Made by a program: the position numbers and the translations under genes
Shown here: piece by piece, positions 63,416 to 64,000 of the stretch
How positions within the stretch are numbered: position 1 is the first letter of the stretch
How the letters are laid out: each line of letters begins with the position of its first letter
The notes under the pieces: generated by a model
Told to the model about the DNA's origin: nothing
Seen by the model: only the letters and a program-made list of their open reading frames with translations
Databases searched by the model: none
Assembly (NCBI GenBank): GCA_963965975.1
Contig: OZ014424.1
Location: 2,542,001-2,606,000, forward strand
Length of the DNA: 64,000 nucleotides
DNA from: Xestospongia bergquistia
Taxonomy: Eukaryota > Porifera > Demospongiae > Haplosclerida > Petrosiidae
Reading direction: 5' to 3'

Positions 63416-64000
63416 AAATCATAGACTGCATTACTTCATTTTAGCAATCAATGTGTCAGGACTTTACTTCTGCAGGGCTGTTTAACAAGACAAAAGAAGG
63501 AACTGGATTCCAACAGGCAAGCATTTGACAGTGTTCTCTGCAGTAAATCCGAGACAAAGAAATTCCTTGCTAGAACAGAAGGAAAAAACAGTAATAACAA
63601 GTACTGCCAGTCAATGTAGCAAGTCTCAATAATATTATTCAAGTGTTTTTAAAAGGCTTTTTACCCTTATTGTGTCTGCTTTGGTATCAGTATCAGCTTG
63701 TAAAGATTTATATTAAAAATCTTAGACAGCATCACTCCAATCTGTCAGGACTTTACGTCTGCAGGGCTGTGGAGCAAGACAGAAGAAGGAACTGTATTAC
63801 ATGCAGCCAAGTGATTTGACAGTCTTGTCTGCAATAAATCTTAGACGATGATGTTACTCGCTCGAACAAAAGAAATTGAGTCAGATTTAGCTTAGTTTTA
63901 GTGCATCCAAACTTAGCCTGTAATAAGTCATTTGGAAACATATCTGACTATTTCTTTTCTCTAATATATAAACTTTAGTAACCAGTATATTTAGTACAAT

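Larger units (their letters stand above)
48641..64000 (+). repeat. Exon-bearing tandem array, ~40 units, continues past the window
   Basis: Anchors such as CTGTTTAGCAAGACAGAAGA recur about every 281 bp through 51,300-59,850 (for example 51,671, 51,952, 52,233). Older, longer units lie on both sides. Each unit contains GGTTTGTACTAGAAATCTTA, GCATTACTTCATTTTAGCAA, TTTATTTCTACAG, an open core of about 113 bp and GTAAATACAG. The core reads GLFSKTEEGTRFHSAKSFD... through ...TIMFLAIAQGE in the better copies. Many copies have frame breaks (for example near 53,062, 53,373, 54,772 and 55,033). The array is at least partly a satellite. A distant resemblance of the core to the end of a PARP-type fold is too weak to name. 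Confidence 0.9.

Noticed and set aside
48641-64000. Assignment of the repeated core to the PARP or ecto-ADP-ribosyltransferase fold
   Set aside because: The resemblance rests on spacing of a few residues (FHSAKSF..., IMFLAIAQG) in a 37-residue piece; without a profile search it is not supportable.
1-64000. tRNA and rRNA genes
   Set aside because: I looked for tRNA-like A/B boxes and conserved rRNA segments by eye and saw none; a covariance-model scan would be needed to be sure.

Overview
This is an AT-rich window from a eukaryotic, most likely invertebrate, genome. Coding signal comes in short exons separated by GT-AG introns of about 43-81 nt. A sponge-like animal is my best guess, because the transposase, RecQ-like and reverse-transcriptase fragments resemble families I associate with sponges and cnidarians; this is an inference from remembered family features, not a search result. 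Nothing looks bacterial: there are no operons, ribosome binding sites or CRISPR arrays.

Layout. (1) 1-15,410 is a satellite array with a monomer of about 143 bp. Near-identical multi-monomer higher-order units start at 1, 2,672 and 4,771. At about 11,820 the array flips orientation. (2) 15,411-45,202 is a mosaic of recently duplicated pieces of one intron-rich plus-strand gene that I do not recognise. A piece of about 5 kb at 21,291-26,290 is copied at 35,938-45,200, and a piece of about 2.1 kb at 15,411-17,492 is copied at 26,274-28,369. Between the copies lie a decayed retroelement reverse-transcriptase tail (28,745-29,990, minus) and a minus-strand gene (31,077-33,995) in which a ubiquitin-specific-protease (C19) region runs in frame into a Ulp1/SENP-like (C48) region.

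(3) The 37,906-42,129 interval is a complete terminal-inverted-repeat DNA transposon inside one duplicate; the other duplicate keeps the empty site. It carries a 12-exon DUF7869-family transposase-like gene on the minus strand, with one in-frame stop near the C-terminus. Its 3' UTR holds a tandem array of stem-loops that match the replication-dependent histone mRNA 3'-end stem-loop (GGTTCTTTTCAGAACC). (4) 46,228-46,708 is a hAT-like MITE with an 8-bp target duplication. (5) 48,640-64,000 is a second large tandem array of about 40 copies. Its unit (about 281 bp, derived from a longer unit) carries an exon-like open frame bounded by splice-like sites, and two copies of a different exon encoding a transmembrane segment share the same acceptor sequence. 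A RecQ-like helicase fragment interrupts the array near 63,300.

The window therefore reads as repeat-rich, possibly pericentromeric or subtelomeric DNA with duplicated and decaying genes. The most notable biology is the transposon with histone-type 3' stem-loops, the USP-Ulp1 fusion, and the exon-bearing tandem array. All exon models were made by hand from splice signals and reading frame.
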